DNA from: Macrocybe gigantea
Taxonomy: Eukaryota; Basidiomycota; Agaricomycetes; Agaricales; Callistosporiaceae
DNA length: 64,000 nucleotides
Assembly: GCA_011319805.1 (NCBI GenBank)
Contig: SJRY01000263.1
Coordinates: forward strand, 248,001 to 312,000
Direction: 5' to 3'
The number at the start of each line of letters is the position of its first letter. Within the stretch, counting starts at the first letter, position 1. The notes beneath the pieces are model-generated. The model did not search any database. It worked only from the letters and a program-made list of their open reading frames with translations, and was not told the origin of the DNA. Of the stretch, positions 24,331 through 36,690 are shown in pieces. The position numbers and the translations under genes are program-made.

Positions 24331-26452
24331 ATGACTGGGATCCTGCCAACGTTCGTGTCCGATGCCGTTCTGAACGTCCTCCTTCTCAGCTCTCTCCCTC
24401 TTTCATTGATCCTGTTGGCCTATGAACGCGTGTTGACGCCTCTCTATGGGTCCGTCCCGACCATGCTTCACCTCTACGACGTCGGCCTTGGAGCTGCATG
24501 TCTAGCCGCCATCCATCCTCCACGCTTGACTCTGGCTCGCCGTCTTTTTGTTAAAGGTGTCCTGTTGTCGATAGCTCCAAGTGCGACATACTGGATGGCT
24601 GTCTGGACCTCGAGGAGACAAGATCCCATATGGGGCCCAGTTTGCACCCATCTCGTGGTCCTCGCTCCGACGACAGTGTGCTTCATGAAGTCTGCCACAG
24701 AGTTCCACGTCAGTCCAGTTTTGACTCGTTGAAATTCGAGCTGACGATTTGCATACACATCTAGAGTCAATCCGGCTCCACATTACTACATCGTCTCGCC
24801 TTTGCCATCGTTTCTACATCTCCGCAGTGTCAATGTACAAGTACTTATGGCGCAACCAACGGTATCTGTATAGTGTGTCAGACAACCAAATAGTGCGTCT
24901 AGGTCACGCTTTTACGCCATGAACGCAGAGAACTAATGAGAATAGTATCTCGGTCTGGCGGGTTCCGCATTCGCGTTCTGGATTCTGTGCAGTCCTGTGA
25001 CAGCTATGTCCTCCAAGCGTACCAAAAAATCACGCTTGTCCCCCGCTCAGCTTAGGATGGCACTCATGTCCATCTTCCTCTCTTTTTGGTTATCACTCTC
25101 ACCCCTTCTGTCGTCTCCCGTCCTCCCTCATCCTCTGAAAGAGACATACACTCACCCAACCCTGCCTTTGCAAGTGCATTACGCCGTGCAGTCTGTAACA
25201 GGACTGATCATTGTGGCTGAGGCCCTCCCTCCGCCTGGGCACAATGGAGAATTTGACCAAGACATGCATTCTGTGCGATACTTGCGCGCGTCACACTCAA
25301 TCCTTGGAGGTGCATGGACAAAAAGCAAAGTCCATGTCATAGACGATGCAAAGCCGCTTACTGATTCCTATGGCACCGAATTGGGAGACTCTATCTATGC
25401 CACCTTCGTGCTCCAGGAGGCTGTGCGTCTCGTGAACAGCACCGATATCGGAAGAACAGAATCATGGTCCAATGCACTTGTCATGTACGAACTCATTTTC
25501 GTCTGGATTTTGCAGTACTGACTCTGGCAGCAGAGGCCTTGGAACAGGTGTTTCAACCACCGCATTCATGCGTCACAATATATCAACCACCATTGTTGAG
25601 ATTGACCCTGCCGTGTACGAAGCTGCGCGGCGCTTTTTTGGATTACCTGATTCCGGGTCTGTTTTCGTTCAAGACGCGCGGAAGTGGGTGTCTGATCGGG
25701 CCACCCAGTCAGAGGCCGCGAACAAGTCCTATGACATCGTTGTGCATGACTGTTTCTCCGGAGGGGGGTTCCTGAACACATCTTCACCTTGGAGTTTTGG
25801 GAAGATCTGAAAAAGGTGTTGCTCCCGGAAGGAATTGTGGTTGTGGTAAGTGCCTTTGAATGATGTTCAGTGGACTTGTTATTCAGCTCGGCTATGCAGA
25901 ACTTTGCCGGGGTTCCGAAGTCAGAATCATCAAAAATGATACTTCATACCCTCGAAAAGAGTATCGGCCAGTGCCGCGCATTCCATGATATGGTTAATGA
26001 TCTTCGGGAAGAAAACTACGATGTGGCATTTATTAACATAGTCGGTGTTCCGAGTCCATTTCGTAGCCCATTGTCGCTGACAGTGCCCACTTCAGGTCTT
26101 TTTCTGCACACAATCATCTAGACCTCTAACCTTCCGCACAGCTCGAGACTCAGACTACCTCGGTTCACCTTTGCGGCGCCACATTCTCAATTCACTCTCA
26201 GAGAGAGAAGTGAATCTCGACATCATGAGGGCTCAAAATAATGATGACCTAGAGAAATACATATTGACCGATGAGCATAATCCTTTTGGCAAATTGCAAG
26301 ATGCACAAGCCATTGAACATTGGAAATGTGTGTTCAGTTCATCTTGTCGGAGTTCCATGCTGACTCGGAAGACCTTCAGTAATGAGAGAAGTCTTGCCCA
26401 ATGGACACTGGGAGACATTCTGAGGTACACAACATATCTATATTTTCGCTGA
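24331..26452 (+). CDS. membrane protein with spermidine-synthase-like AdoMet-binding domain
   Basis: The N-terminal third is a series of membrane spans (VLNVLLLSSLPLSLILLAYE, YLGLAGSAFAFWILCSPVTA, MALMSIFLSFWLSLSPLL). A Rossmann domain related to spermidine/spermine synthases follows: VHYAVQSVTGLIIVAEAL, then after an intron (25485-25533) ALVIGLGTGVSTTAFMRHN, the glycine-rich AdoMet loop, TTIVEIDPAVYEAARRFFG with its acidic ribose-binding residue, and YDIVVHDCFSGGGVPEHIFT where true synthases have the catalytic Asp motif. One base is missing in the G run near 25763-25768 between SGGG and VPEHIFTLEFW. The C-terminal exons (VVVNFAGVPKSESSKMILHT, FRTARDSDYLGSPLRRHILN) are clear, but the last 100 bases and the stop at 26452 are uncertain. 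Polyamine synthesis is unlikely; the substrate is unknown. Confidence 0.77.
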
Positions 26453-26657
26453 AAATCCTCAATGTGCAAAGAGTTATCCTGTATTACCTGTAATTTATCT
26501 CTGGCTTGTGTGTAACCCGCAATTAAAATGCATGACAACTACTTATCATGGTAGCAACCGTTGATCGAGGAACTTTGTGCGTTACGCCATTGCTATGTCG
26601 GAGACAATGCGATCAACCTGAATGCATGTTCATACCGTTCTTTCATTTACAGAGCCG

Positions 26658-29109
26658 ATGTCGACCACTTAGGAAGGATTTCTTCGCCTGTTTCTTCTTC
26701 CCCAAGCCGTTCAACGACGATTGCAAGGCCAGCGTGGCCTTGGCAGCCGTCTTCCTCGCGTTCCTCGATGAGTGGCTCAAGCCCATTGTCAGGGTCTTCG
26801 GAGCACAGGTCCTCGTTGTCCACATCGCGAAGTACCCCAAATCCCAGTACTCCACGCAACCAGCCAGATTCGAGCTCAACCATGCGCCAACAGTCATTGC
26901 TGGCCGCCGGCAAGTATCTTCGTCTTCTATGAACACTGCCGCGCGCTGCAGGAAGAGACGACGCGTCAGTGGACCTTTATGGTACGTCCTGGCATCTCCT
27001 AACCCCGAATGTTTTCATGACTCCGATGTTCGATTGAATAGGGATTTGAATGGATCGTTCGGGATATCCAGAAGTGAAAGACTTTGTCGAAGACGAAGTG
27101 GAAGTCGATGCATCTAACCAAGACTTTGAAATTTTGAAGCAATCTCCCGTCCTGGGAGACAACAAATTCAAGCTTGAAATTGGTACGTCCAGGATTTATT
27201 CAATCGCAACCGGCGCTCATTATATCCACTTGTTAGTGTGCACACAGCCCACCGATGCGGCCACCGATGCGGTCACCGATGCGCCCGTCAAACCGTATCT
27301 TTCCCTTTATATCACTTCCCTGATGGTAGATTTTGCCCATCCTGACTATGAACAGTCTGCTTCGATGATGGCAGCCATCAAGTGTCAAGCTGATCGGAGT
27401 GGCGAGCGGGGTGCCCCTCCTGAATGGGTCTGGGAATACTGGCAGACGGACTGGGTTTTCCGACAGGAAAACGAAGTTTGGGGTACCTCCGTTTACGATG
27501 CTTCGAGGAAATGCAAATCTGACTTGTTGATATAGCCTGCCCTTTGCCACTCTTGTCGGTCTTACTAGAGAACAACCGCATTCGCGACACCGATTCTTTC
27601 GTGATCTCCGTCCAGATACACTGTCCCTATGGTCCTTCATTCCCTCAACAACCTTCCGTATACCCGGTTCCGAAGGACTTGCTCGACGGTCTTGAAGCTT
27701 CTTTAGACAATCCAAGCAAGTTATTCTTCCATGTGATATCTATGTAGAACTGATAAAATTTGCACAGACACTGGAGACGTCCGATTCATCTGCCTAGAGA
27801 AGATGGTGGCCGATAGCCAACCATCCCCGATGCTTAATCCTTCAGATGTGACGTCTCCTATGACTGCTAGGTCTTCCTCGTCAGCTTCGTCGTATTCACC
27901 CTTTAGCACGCGAATGACTGCACGCAAACGGATCATTTATGCTCATTCGGACATACTTATGAAGCGGTCCGAATACTTTGCCACCATGCTTTCCTCATCC
28001 TTCTCTGAAAATCCAGTATTGACGAAGGGCGAGCGGAAAGTCTACACGATAGTTGTCGAGGAGGCCGACTTCGAGACTATGTATTGGTTGCTGAAGTATT
28101 GTTACACCAATTGGCTACTCTTCAAAGAGACGGATGATCCTCGCCTAGCCGTTGACGGTGTCGGTGCTGGTTGGAGCGCGAAGTGGCTACATTCTCGAGG
28201 TGGAGAGTGGGATTGGAAGACTTTCACCAAAGGCGGAAACGAAGACAGCAATACTATCGACACGAAAAGCGCTGCAAGTGGAGACAACGTACTTTCTACC
28301 GCGGAGACACGTCGGCCGCCAGAAACCCCTCAGGCCTCAGGAACAAACCCTTCGGCACCTGCACCAGGACCACCGTCCAGCTCCAGATCGATACCGAACA
28401 ATAAACTGCATCCAAGCCCTTCGACCTCCCAGCGGCAATTAACGGCAATCCCTCGCGCCGCTCGGGACCAACTGCCCCTCCAAATGCATTAGCTATCAGC
28501 ATAGGTAGTCCATCGTCCATTGGTAGGAATAAGGCTATTCCCGTACCGGTTACAGCTCCCAACTATAGCCCTGCTACGCACAGCGGATATCCCGTATCCC
28601 CTCGAACAGCCAGGCCACCATCTTTGAACCCAGGTTCTGCTCCTGATCCACATCCACATCCGACTCCTCCTCCGAAGCCTGCTTCCGCCCTTTCCATGTA
28701 CCAGGTCGCCCATCGCTATGCTATGCCAAATCTCGCTAGTCTTGCCTTGGATCATATGATGTCGACCATCACGCCTCAGTCTAGCTTTGCCTTGCTGCTT
28801 GCGACGTCAGTCTGGGACGAATTGCACTCATTAGTGGAGGTTCGTATGGCGTCCATTGATTATGATTTAGACATTAATCTTCGAGGACAGGATTACGTTG
28901 TCGAGAAATGGGATGAAGTCTCAGCCTCAGATGAATTCGAAAGATGTTGTCAAGAGGTGGCGGCCGGAGAGTAAGTCGAACGCATTTAATTTTGATAAGA
29001 GCACGCAATTGAATGCCTTACTTCCAGATGGGGTCCTGATGGTGGTAAGACTTTGATGAGCATTTTTCGTCGCCTTCGGTCGCCACAGCCGTCTGGTTTT
29101 TCACGCTAG
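26658..29109 (+). CDS. MATH-like/BTB (POZ) domain protein
   Basis: The N-terminal region is Ser-rich. A MATH-like beta region follows (EETTRQWTF, GFEWIVRDIQK, DNKFKLEIG, LSLYITSLMVDFAHPDYEQS, LPLLSVLLENNRIRDTDSFV). The BTB domain has RIIYAHSDILMKRSEYFATM and VEEADFETMYWLLKYCYTNW, interrupted by a long Ser/Pro-rich insert, then ALSMYQVAHRYAMPNLASLA and the C-terminal helices; the last exon ends PSGFSR with TAG at 29107-29109. Such proteins are usually substrate adaptors of Cul3 ubiquitin ligases. The start at 26658 is tentative. Apparent one-base losses near 26675, 27073 (AAG/TGAAAG) and about 28415 are needed to link exons. A 12-base repeat encoding Thr-Asp-Ala-x lies at 27251-27286. Confidence 0.72.
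27251..27286. repeat. three tandem 12-bp units
   Basis: Three near-identical copies of ACCGATGCGGYC in a row, each reading Thr-Asp-Ala-Ala/Val/Pro in the BTB gene frame. It lies next to a splice acceptor, so it may vary in length between strains. Confidence 0.8.
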
Positions 29110-29354
29110 CGCGAGCCCACTCTTTAGATTCGTGATCTAGTTTGTACCTGTACAGTACCAGTGGCATCCATATGCGCACGCCATTGTCAGTGCTTTCGCG
29201 ATAAGTAGATAAATGTTCAGGAAAGCGAATGACCATGTGGTTCTCGAATATTTGAATGGCTATGATCAAAGATATGCCTCCCACAACATGCGTGCGACTT
29301 TCAAAGATCTCAATAGGACCCTTATCCTGAGGTGCTCTCCTTCCTCCTTTCATT

Positions 29355-30805
29355 ATGCCGCACTTTGGGCCAAGGACTGTTGCACTGTTGAACTTGGCGC
29401 GCCCGCTGGTGCAGCGACAGCGACATTCTCACGACGATCATGCATTCCACATACCCATCGTTGACTTCTCCAAGTTCCGAGAGACGGATGTGCCGGCCGA
29501 AAAGAAACGGACGTCGGACAATATTGTGTCTGCTTTCAAGCAGAGCGGTTTCGTTTATCTGTCTGGACATGGCATTCCAAGTGGTGAGTCTCTGTATCGC
29601 TCGGCGTTTACCGAACGGCGAGATAACACTTCTTGAATACTAGCAACTATTCAGGGTGCTTTCGATAAGGTATGTCCTTCTCAAACTTTTGTTCTTATCT
29701 CCTCTTGCTAACATGGCAGCCTTTGGCCGGTAGAGCGCAGAATTCTTCCGCTTACCATTGGACAAGAAGGTTTGATACCGGGCTCACTAGACGAACAGTA
29801 TGCCCATTGACACGTCTGGAAGGCCGAACTCGCCTGGGAGGATCCTCGCTCAAACCGTGGCTACCTGAAAATAGGGCGAGAGCGCGTCACACAGTCCGCT
29901 GATCCTAATGAAATAGAATCCTTGAGAGTGAAAGCACCCGATTACAAGGAGACTATGGAAATCGGTAGAGACTGGGATTCGGAGTGGAAGAATCTTTGGC
30001 CTCGCGAGCAGGACATTCCACGTTTCAAGCAGACGATGTTAAGTTTCTTCCAGGTTAGGTGGTCAAAGCCTTTCCATTAGTCTCTCTCACCTCTTTCCTA
30101 GACTTGCCACAACCTACATGTAGATGTCATGCGTTCTATTGCTCTTGGGCTTGGCCTGGAGGAAACTTTCTTTGACGACAAAATACACGAGCAATGTCAT
30201 AATCTTCGGCTCTTGTCCTATCCAGCCGTTAAGCGTGCCTTCTTGCATGGCAACGGTCAGGCACGTGCCGGTGCCCACAGTGGTTTGTATCCTATGTTTT
30301 CTTCACGACCAGAAATTTATGCCATCCTTCCAGATTACGGAACATGACTCTACTTTTCCAAGACTCCGTGAGTGTCACCTTTTTAGCCCATAAAGTTATC
30401 TGATCTCAACCAACCGTGCATTAGGTTGGTGGCCTGGAGGTCCAAAACCCTCACACAGGCGATTTCGAACCAGCTCATCCCATTGTGAGTAGGCCTTAAA
30501 GCATCCATCCATTCCTGACTTCCGTGCATCAGCCGGGAACGGTTGTGGTCAATGCTGGCGATCTACTAGCCCGATGGAGCAACGATACCTTCCGGTCTAC
30601 CCTTCATCGCGTGGTCGCACCCTCGCTGTCGAACCTCGCAGACGCCGAATCAATGACTCCAGCAAGGAAGTCCATCGCTTTCTTTTGCAACCCGAATTTT
30701 AGTGCTGAGGTTGCCTGCCTCCCGAACTGCGGGTTGGTCGCTAAGTACAAACCTATTAATACCGGCGACTACATCGTTGGCCGCCTGTCGGCCACTGTTG
30801 CATGA
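29355..30805 (+). CDS. 2-oxoglutarate/Fe(II)-dependent oxygenase, isopenicillin-N-synthase-like
   Basis: Non-heme iron oxygenase of the IPNS/DIOX class. The N-terminus FHIPIVDFSKFRE leads into the DIOX_N part (SGFVYLSGHGIPS, SAEFFRLPLDKK, NRGYLKIGRERVTQS). The core has HNLRLLSYPAV, then AGAHSDYGT with the HxD iron ligands, the distal His in FRSTLHRVVAPSL, and the 2-oxoglutarate Arg in ARKSIAFFCNP. There are about seven exons; TGA at 30803-30805. One base appears to be missing near 30341-30345 between SDYGT and MTLLFQDS. A preceding stretch (PHFGPRTVALLNLARPLVQR) is basic and may be a targeting peptide. The substrate cannot be told; no biosynthetic cluster surrounds it. Confidence 0.85.
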
Positions 30806-30896
30806 TTTACATCAATTATGACTTTTTTTTACCCTCTTGACAAACAGGAAATGAATTATAGGTAAAACGATAAATGGTGATTCTAGTCATTGTCAT

Positions 30897-31947
30897 TTAA
30901 CTGGATTCGGAGCTGTCGAACTCGAACTCCCGTTTCTGCGTGGCTGTCCATTTGCTGATATCCCAAGACTTGGGACCCGCACCGGGACAGAGGGCACAGA
31001 TTTTAAATATGCCCTGTATTCCTTCCAGACGCGGGCCAGGTTGAAGTTGGAGTCCTTGCTCGATTCATCCTTGTCCTCGTTCCCAACGTACCAGGGCGCC
31101 CCGTCATCGTCGTCGTTGTCTTCGTCGTCGCTATCACCTTTGCCGCCCTTTGTATTTGTCTGACTTTCACTTGATCGGATTTGCTAAGACCACTGATCCA
31201 TTCTTCCACGCGTGCCTTTTCCAAAGCAAGAGCGTCGACTGATTTGTTTGCAAACAAGCGGCGACCGATGGTTTTGCAGACTAGGTGGTAGTCTGAATCG
31301 CAAGCCGGCATGGCGTCACCCCATTCGGCAACGTTCTTTAGAAATACTTCCAAGTTCGCGAAATTGTCCGTGTTGAGGCGGCCTTCCGACTTCAGAGTGC
31401 GAAACAAATTGACGACTAGGGCACCGTATATCTTGTCGGTCAGTATAACACGCTTGCCATCATCACAAGCTTTGAACGGCGAATACATAATGATCAGCTA
31501 TGTATCGAGCTGTTCAGGGGGCCAGAGGACTTACTTGGCCAGGATGACTCCAGGTCATTAAAAACAGTCAATGCTTCCAAGATGCAATACACTTCGTCGA
31601 TCTCTTTCTTCACAAATTTTGTATGCGCGGTTGACAGCGTCTTGTCTACAAGGTCGAGGACAGCATAGGAATAGAAGTCTAGTCACAACCACAAGAGCCA
31701 CTGAGTTGCGTGTCGACAAGAGAGATCTTAACAAGGTTATACCATTATAGATGTACATGTCGAACGCATCGGGATTACGCTTGGCCGCCTTTTTGAGCAA
31801 ATCTTCCACAAGGTCTTTGCCTTTGCAGGTCATGAAAGTTTCGAGGTTCAAGAAAACATAACCTGGCGGAATGGCTGATTTCTGTGGATCGGCTCGTGAG
31901 CAAGGGTGGACGAATCAAGGGTAACAACTGACCGCCTTTGATGCCAT
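30897..31947 (-). CDS. acidic protein of unknown function
   Basis: Not recognised. Exon 1 encodes MASKA (ATG at 31945-31947), then KSAIPPGYVFLNLETFMTCK, GKDLVEDLLKKAAKRNPDAF, a helical middle (ILTDKIYGALVVNLFRTLKS, ANLEVFLKNVAEWGDAMPAC, RVEEWISGLSKSDQVKV), an Asp-rich block (KGDSDDEDNDDDDGAPWYVG) and RVWKEYRA. The C-terminus, in the next frame, reads GPKSWDISKWTATQKREFEF. Two one-base losses seem required, near 31150-31165 and 31010-31016. A TATA-like TTATATAA lies about 85 bp upstream of the start (32033-32040). The composition suggests a soluble, mostly helical protein. No partner is implied by the context. Confidence 0.6.
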
Positions 31948-32321
31948 TCTGGCGTTCTGGGCGTGAACGGTTGAGGGGAGGAGGAAAGTAGGGGATGGGT
32001 GAAGTTTTCCTTTTTACATTTCTAAGGAGATTTTATATAAACAAGTTGTTCCTTTGAGTTCTTTGTGCTGTCGCTCCAGAACGTGGATAAAGGCACTAAT
32101 TAGATCATTCTATTCCCTAATGACTCTTAGCCGACCCTTAACGGCGAGCACGCGCTCCTTCGATAAGGTTCGGCAATTGAATTGGACAGGAAACACAAGC
32201 TGGTCCGCAAATACATGCTATTCGAACAACGGCATCAAAGAAAGAAAATAAAACAGATGAAGAATACGATATTAGGTGTAAAGCAATGCACGTGTTTCGG
32301 AAGTCCATGAGGAGCGGTCGT
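31948..32321. promoter_or_regulatory. promoter of the acidic-protein gene, with TATA box
   Basis: 374 bp between the acidic-protein start and the RCC1 stop. TTTTATATAA at 32031-32040 reads as TATATAAA on the minus strand, at a suitable distance for a TATA box. I see nothing else in the rest of the stretch. Confidence 0.5.
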
Positions 32322-34092
32322 CTACGATTTTTTTCTGAAGAGGCCTAACGTGTGTTGCCCGCCACAGGACACATCAATGGTGGTCCAAGATCCGCCCTCT
32401 TTTCGGACGATCATGCGCGGCGTCTTTACCTCTTCATCGGGAACGCCGAGTTCACCCTGAATGCCTTGACCCCAACAGTACAAGGCTCCACCATGGGTGA
32501 CTGCCATATTATTATGCGAGCCCACCGAGATGCGAACGACGGGGTCAGAGGGGTCCGGGAACGTCACAAGGACAGGTTCGGGGAGGAATTCAGGGTATTC
32601 GCGATCCTTGAAGGCCTCATCACCGTCCGCCAGCCCGAGCTGGCTGGCGTTCGATCGACCACAGGCATAGACTTTGCCTCCAGACGTCAAGAATAGCGTG
32701 TGATGGTTTCCACCTGCAATCTGAACGATTGTCTGGCCGCCCAGCTCTTTCCGGCTCAATCTTTCCACCTTTCGAGGCAGCTGGATGGTCTCGTCTTCCT
32801 CTGAAGCGTATCCAGTACCGGTCTGACCCATGCTGTTGAGGCCCCAACTCCAGACATCGCCTGCTTCGTCGACGGCGAAGGAATGATACGCCCCAGCGCC
32901 GATTTTCACGGCTTTGCGCGACCGGCTGCCAAGAGTTATCTTTTCGGGGACTGTCCCATGTATTTTACGGCGTTCGAGGACTTTGCGACCAAGCTGGGCT
33001 TGTTCACCAGCCCCCCAAGTGTAGATGTTGCCGCGCGTCGTCAAAACAATGATGTGATTGCATCCAGCTGCGATGGAAGACACCTTTTCAGTAACGCCGG
33101 CCTTTTCTTTGAAGTCCAAAATCGGCACAGGCGTGAACTGGTGCCGCAGGCCACTTGAAAAACCCAACGAACCCTCGTTCACCTGTATGCAGTTGTTAGC
33201 AGATGCCGGTGGGAGAAGTGCAGCTCGGGAACCTACACGAAAAGAGCCCCAAACACGCAGCTCTCCTTCGGCGCTAACAGCTGCGCAAATGCTGTCTCCA
33301 GATGCCAGCTGCACGGCACGGAAGCCTTCGTCGACAAGTGATTTCAACGGATGAGGGTAACTTGTGAGTTCGTCGATGTCCAGAAATTCATCAGGCTTCT
33401 CGGGATTGGGTACATTTTGGGTAACCCTACCCAACGCAGCATCGTCGTTAACTCCACACGACCAGACCTAAGTATGACAAGTAGTTCGAGCTGTGTTAAG
33501 GGCAGAGCAGTTCGTGGAGGCTACTTACGGTTCCTTTTTCATCGATGAAGAGTGTGTGGAGGCCGCCGGCACATATTGATTCGAGGCCGGCGCCTTCTTC
33601 GCCGAACGTACCAGCTTGCATTTGTTCTTCGACCCAGGCGCTCTTCTTCGGTTTATCTATTTCACCCAGAACGTCGGGACCCATCCCAAACTGACCAAAG
33701 TTGCCGGTGCCCCAGACCCAGAGGTGAAGGCCAGGCCGTGATTTAGGCGGCGGAGTGGGCAATGGGTTCAATGGTGGAACTATGGATCTCGAAACTGGTG
33801 AGCGTTTCGATCGAGGCTTGGCGGCGTCGACGGCGCCATTTATCTTTTTAGGCGCAAGGGCTTTGGGGGTCGCCTTACGTGCCGCAGATCGCGTTGGCAC
33901 CCCCTTCTCTTGTTTTTTGGCAGATACCGTTGTGCGCGAACGTTTGGGTGGTGGAGAAGCCGCTCTCTGAGGGGAAGCGGCGCGTTTTTTCGGGGGTTGG
34001 CTCTTCGATTTGGTTGGCTTTTCAGCGGATTTCGTAGGCTTATCTTCGGCAGGTTTAGCGGAAGCCGCCCTAGCAGAGCGTCGGAGAGGCAT
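32322..34092 (-). CDS. RCC1-type Ran guanine-nucleotide exchange factor
   Basis: Chromatin-bound exchange factor that loads Ran with GTP, setting nuclear transport and spindle direction. The basic N-terminal tail of about 120 residues (MPLRRSARAASAKPAEDKPT and SPPPKRSRTTVSAKKQEKG) should bind DNA and importin. The seven-blade propeller is visible as repeats: LHLWVWGTGNFGQFGMG, ICAGGLHTLFIDEKGT, LASGDSICAAVSAEGELRVW, IAAGCNHIIVLTTRGNIYTW, IGAGAYHSFAVDEAGDVWSW, IAGGNHHTLFLTSGGKVYAC, SVGSHNNMAVTHGGALYCWG and VSCGGQHTLGLFRKKS. Introns are near 33463-33530 and 33185-33235. The start at 34090-34092 opens the basic tail. The frame is intact. The family is certain; equivalence to yeast Srm1/Pim1 is inferred. 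Confidence 0.95.
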
Positions 34093-34392
34093 AGCTAGAT
34101 CAGATAGCCTTCCTAGAGGCAAATGAACCGGTGAGATGTAAGGGAGGGAAGACAAAAAGCGAAGGAAGGAAGGAAGGAAGAAGGATATGGACCCACAGAT
34201 GCACGGCCTCAAAAAACGAGTCAACGGAAAACAAGCACGTGACCGGCGTGATAGACGCGTTGTTTGTCCGATATACAGCAGCTGGGCTTGATGTCGTCGA
34301 TCATGAGTAGAGTATGCCCGCCTTCTACAATGCTTCTTCTCGCTGAGTTCCTGCAAGAGGAGTCTATACAGATCTCTCTACGGGCCTTCTCC
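34093..34392. promoter_or_regulatory. bidirectional promoter, RCC1 / aldehyde dehydrogenase, with CACGTG
   Basis: 300 bp with a GCACGTGAC element at 34235-34243 and the GGAA tract. The ALDH start is not fixed, so the right boundary is approximate. Confidence 0.4.
34162..34181. repeat. GGAA microsatellite in the RCC1 5' flank
   Basis: About five GGAA units in a row, extended by purine-rich sequence on both sides. It sits 70-90 bp upstream of the RCC1 start and may form a purine/pyrimidine promoter tract. Confidence 0.75.
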
Positions 34393-36571
34393 ATGGCCAC
34401 TATCATCAGCCGCTGGTCGTCCATCCAGCATGTCTTTAAATGCAGAGCAGTGAGTGGCCTTCAGTCTCATCTGCATAGGTTCCACATTGTCGACAGGTTC
34501 GAGGTCCACAATCCCGCTACAGGAGAGACCCTCTGCAAGTCAGTGCTATCCGTTTGACCGGTCTCAACGGTTGCTGAACGGCTTGAAGAGTAACTTGCAC
34601 CTCTTCGGCAGTCGTAAACGAGGCAATCGCTCATGCCCACTCGGTCTTCCAATCTGGCGTATGGTCGAAAGCTTCAGCTCTGCACCGGTCAAAAGTCCTA
34701 TCTGGGCTGGCACGGAGTTTGGAGCAGCGGATCTCTGACTTTGCACAGCTAGAAAGCTTGCAGACAGGACGAACCATCCGGAGATGAATGCCCAACTGAG
34801 TCGTCTCCCGGAGTGGTTGTGAGCAGTAATGCGTTTTCATGACGACGGCTTCTGTGTTGACGTCTTTGGCTCTGGCCTTCAGGGACTATTTTGCCGCGTT
34901 GCTGCGAACTCATCAAGGATTTGTTGCTCCTACACAAGGAAAGCTGTTGAATATGTGAACAGGGTACCCCTGGGTGTTGTCGCTCAGATCACCGTCAGTC
35001 ACATGAATGTTGATTGATCTCCGCGTATATCCGTGACGTTCAATTTGTTGACAGCCATTTAACCATCCCCTGCTCATCGCGCTAAAGAAGATTGCACCTG
35101 CTCTTGCTGCCGGTAACAGCGTCATAGTTAAACCTTCAGAAGTATATACTCCGGCATCATACGGCGTTCACTGACAGTTATCTACCACTTTTTTTGCAGC
35201 TTGCGCCCATCACAGTTCTGGAATTCGCAGACTTAGCTCAAGAAGCGGGAGGTAAAGATAGATCTGCCAATGACATGGGACTTGTTCTGATGCATGACTT
35301 CAGTGCCAAATGGGGTCTTGACGGTTCTTCCCGGCTATGGGCCTGGCACGGGAAAGGCAATCGTCACAAACCCCCTTGTCCGCAAAGTCGATATCACGGT
35401 GAGCCCCAATCATCTCACGAAACCCTGATTCTATATGTCTTACGCTCTCCGATAGGCTGGTACACAAACCGGAAGGGCTCTTGGCGGCATTGTCGGCAGC
35501 AACCTTGCAGCATACACTGCTGAGCTTGGTGGCAAAGCGCGTGCATCATCATATATATATCCCTGTTCTTATTTTGGCTGTAGGCTCCTATACTCGTCTT
35601 CAACGATGCCGACATGGTATCCGCAGTGAACGGGGCTGCCTTTGCTTCTTTCGTCGCTTCTGGTCAGACCTGCGTATCCGGAACCCGTTTGATCATCCAG
35701 AGCGAGATCTATGATGACTTTTTGGAACGTTTCCTGAGAAAAGTCGAAAGTATCCGACGACGAATGGGAGACCGTGGGCAACCCTACCGTCATTCCAGGC
35801 CAGTGTCTGTGAGGCTAACCTGAACTGTCTAGCATTAAACCCAAAGTCATCCATGGGTACAGTGATCTCGCAACACCATCTCAAGCGCATCGACGCTATG
35901 GTCAAACAATCAACCGGGAAAATCCTCGCAGGCGGTCAAATCCTGCAAGGAAAGTCTGAATTGGACGGTTTCAACTTCTCAGAAGGATCCTTCTATCCCC
36001 CCACCGTTATCGGCGAAGTCAACTCGGAAGATGAACTATGGAAAGAAGAAATATTCGGACCGGTCGTCGTTATCCGAAAGTTTGCCGTCAGTGACCTCCC
36101 GCTTTTGACTGTGAACAATCATTCATTTGTTCTTTGCAGAATGAGCAAGAGGGGATTGCGATGGCTAATGATTCAAAGTATGGACTCGGAGCGGGCATCT
36201 GGACCTCAAACCTTTCTCGAGCACACCGAGTAGCGGCGGAGATTGAGACTGGCCTGTGTTGGGTTAACACTCACCACAGAAACGACCCTAGTTCACCTTG
36301 GTCAGTGGTTTTAGAATATTCTCGGTCAGCGGTGCATTTAACAAGACTTTAGGGGTGGAATGAAAGAAAGCGGAATTGGGAGAGAAAATGGCTTGGAGGC
36401 GCTACAAGCTTGTGAGTTTTGAAAAAAAAAAATGGCGAAAAATGGCCGATAGCTCATGTGAAACAAGATTCTCAAAGCAAGTCTGTCATTGTCAACATCG
36501 CTTCTGCAGAAGAAACTAGGCAATCGGATGATTGGTTTTCTGATGATTTGGGTGATCGTAGATATGGTTGA
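34393..36571 (+). CDS. NAD(P)-dependent aldehyde dehydrogenase, several apparent -1 frameshifts
   Basis: Oxidises an aldehyde to its acid (ALDH superfamily). In order: [98 protein letters not shown], the catalytic Glu region [15 protein letters not shown], the catalytic Cys in [26 protein letters not shown], and the C-terminal exon [20 protein letters not shown]. About nine exons; TGA at 36569-36571. Single missing bases are needed near 34775 (GRTIR/EMNAQL), 34950 (KLLN/YVNRV), 35770 (MGD/GNPT) and probably two or three more in 34540-34610. The start ATG at 34393 works if an intron runs from about 34416 to the acceptor near 34478. The substrate is unknown. Confidence 0.87.
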
Positions 36572-36690
36572 GCTTCACGTACATGCATGTATTGTTCGTG
36601 TGTGATATTAATACTCGTTACAATGGCATGAGCTATCATACAGCAGTCCCTCCATCCAATCCGTCGGTTCCATGCAGGACGGCACGAATA

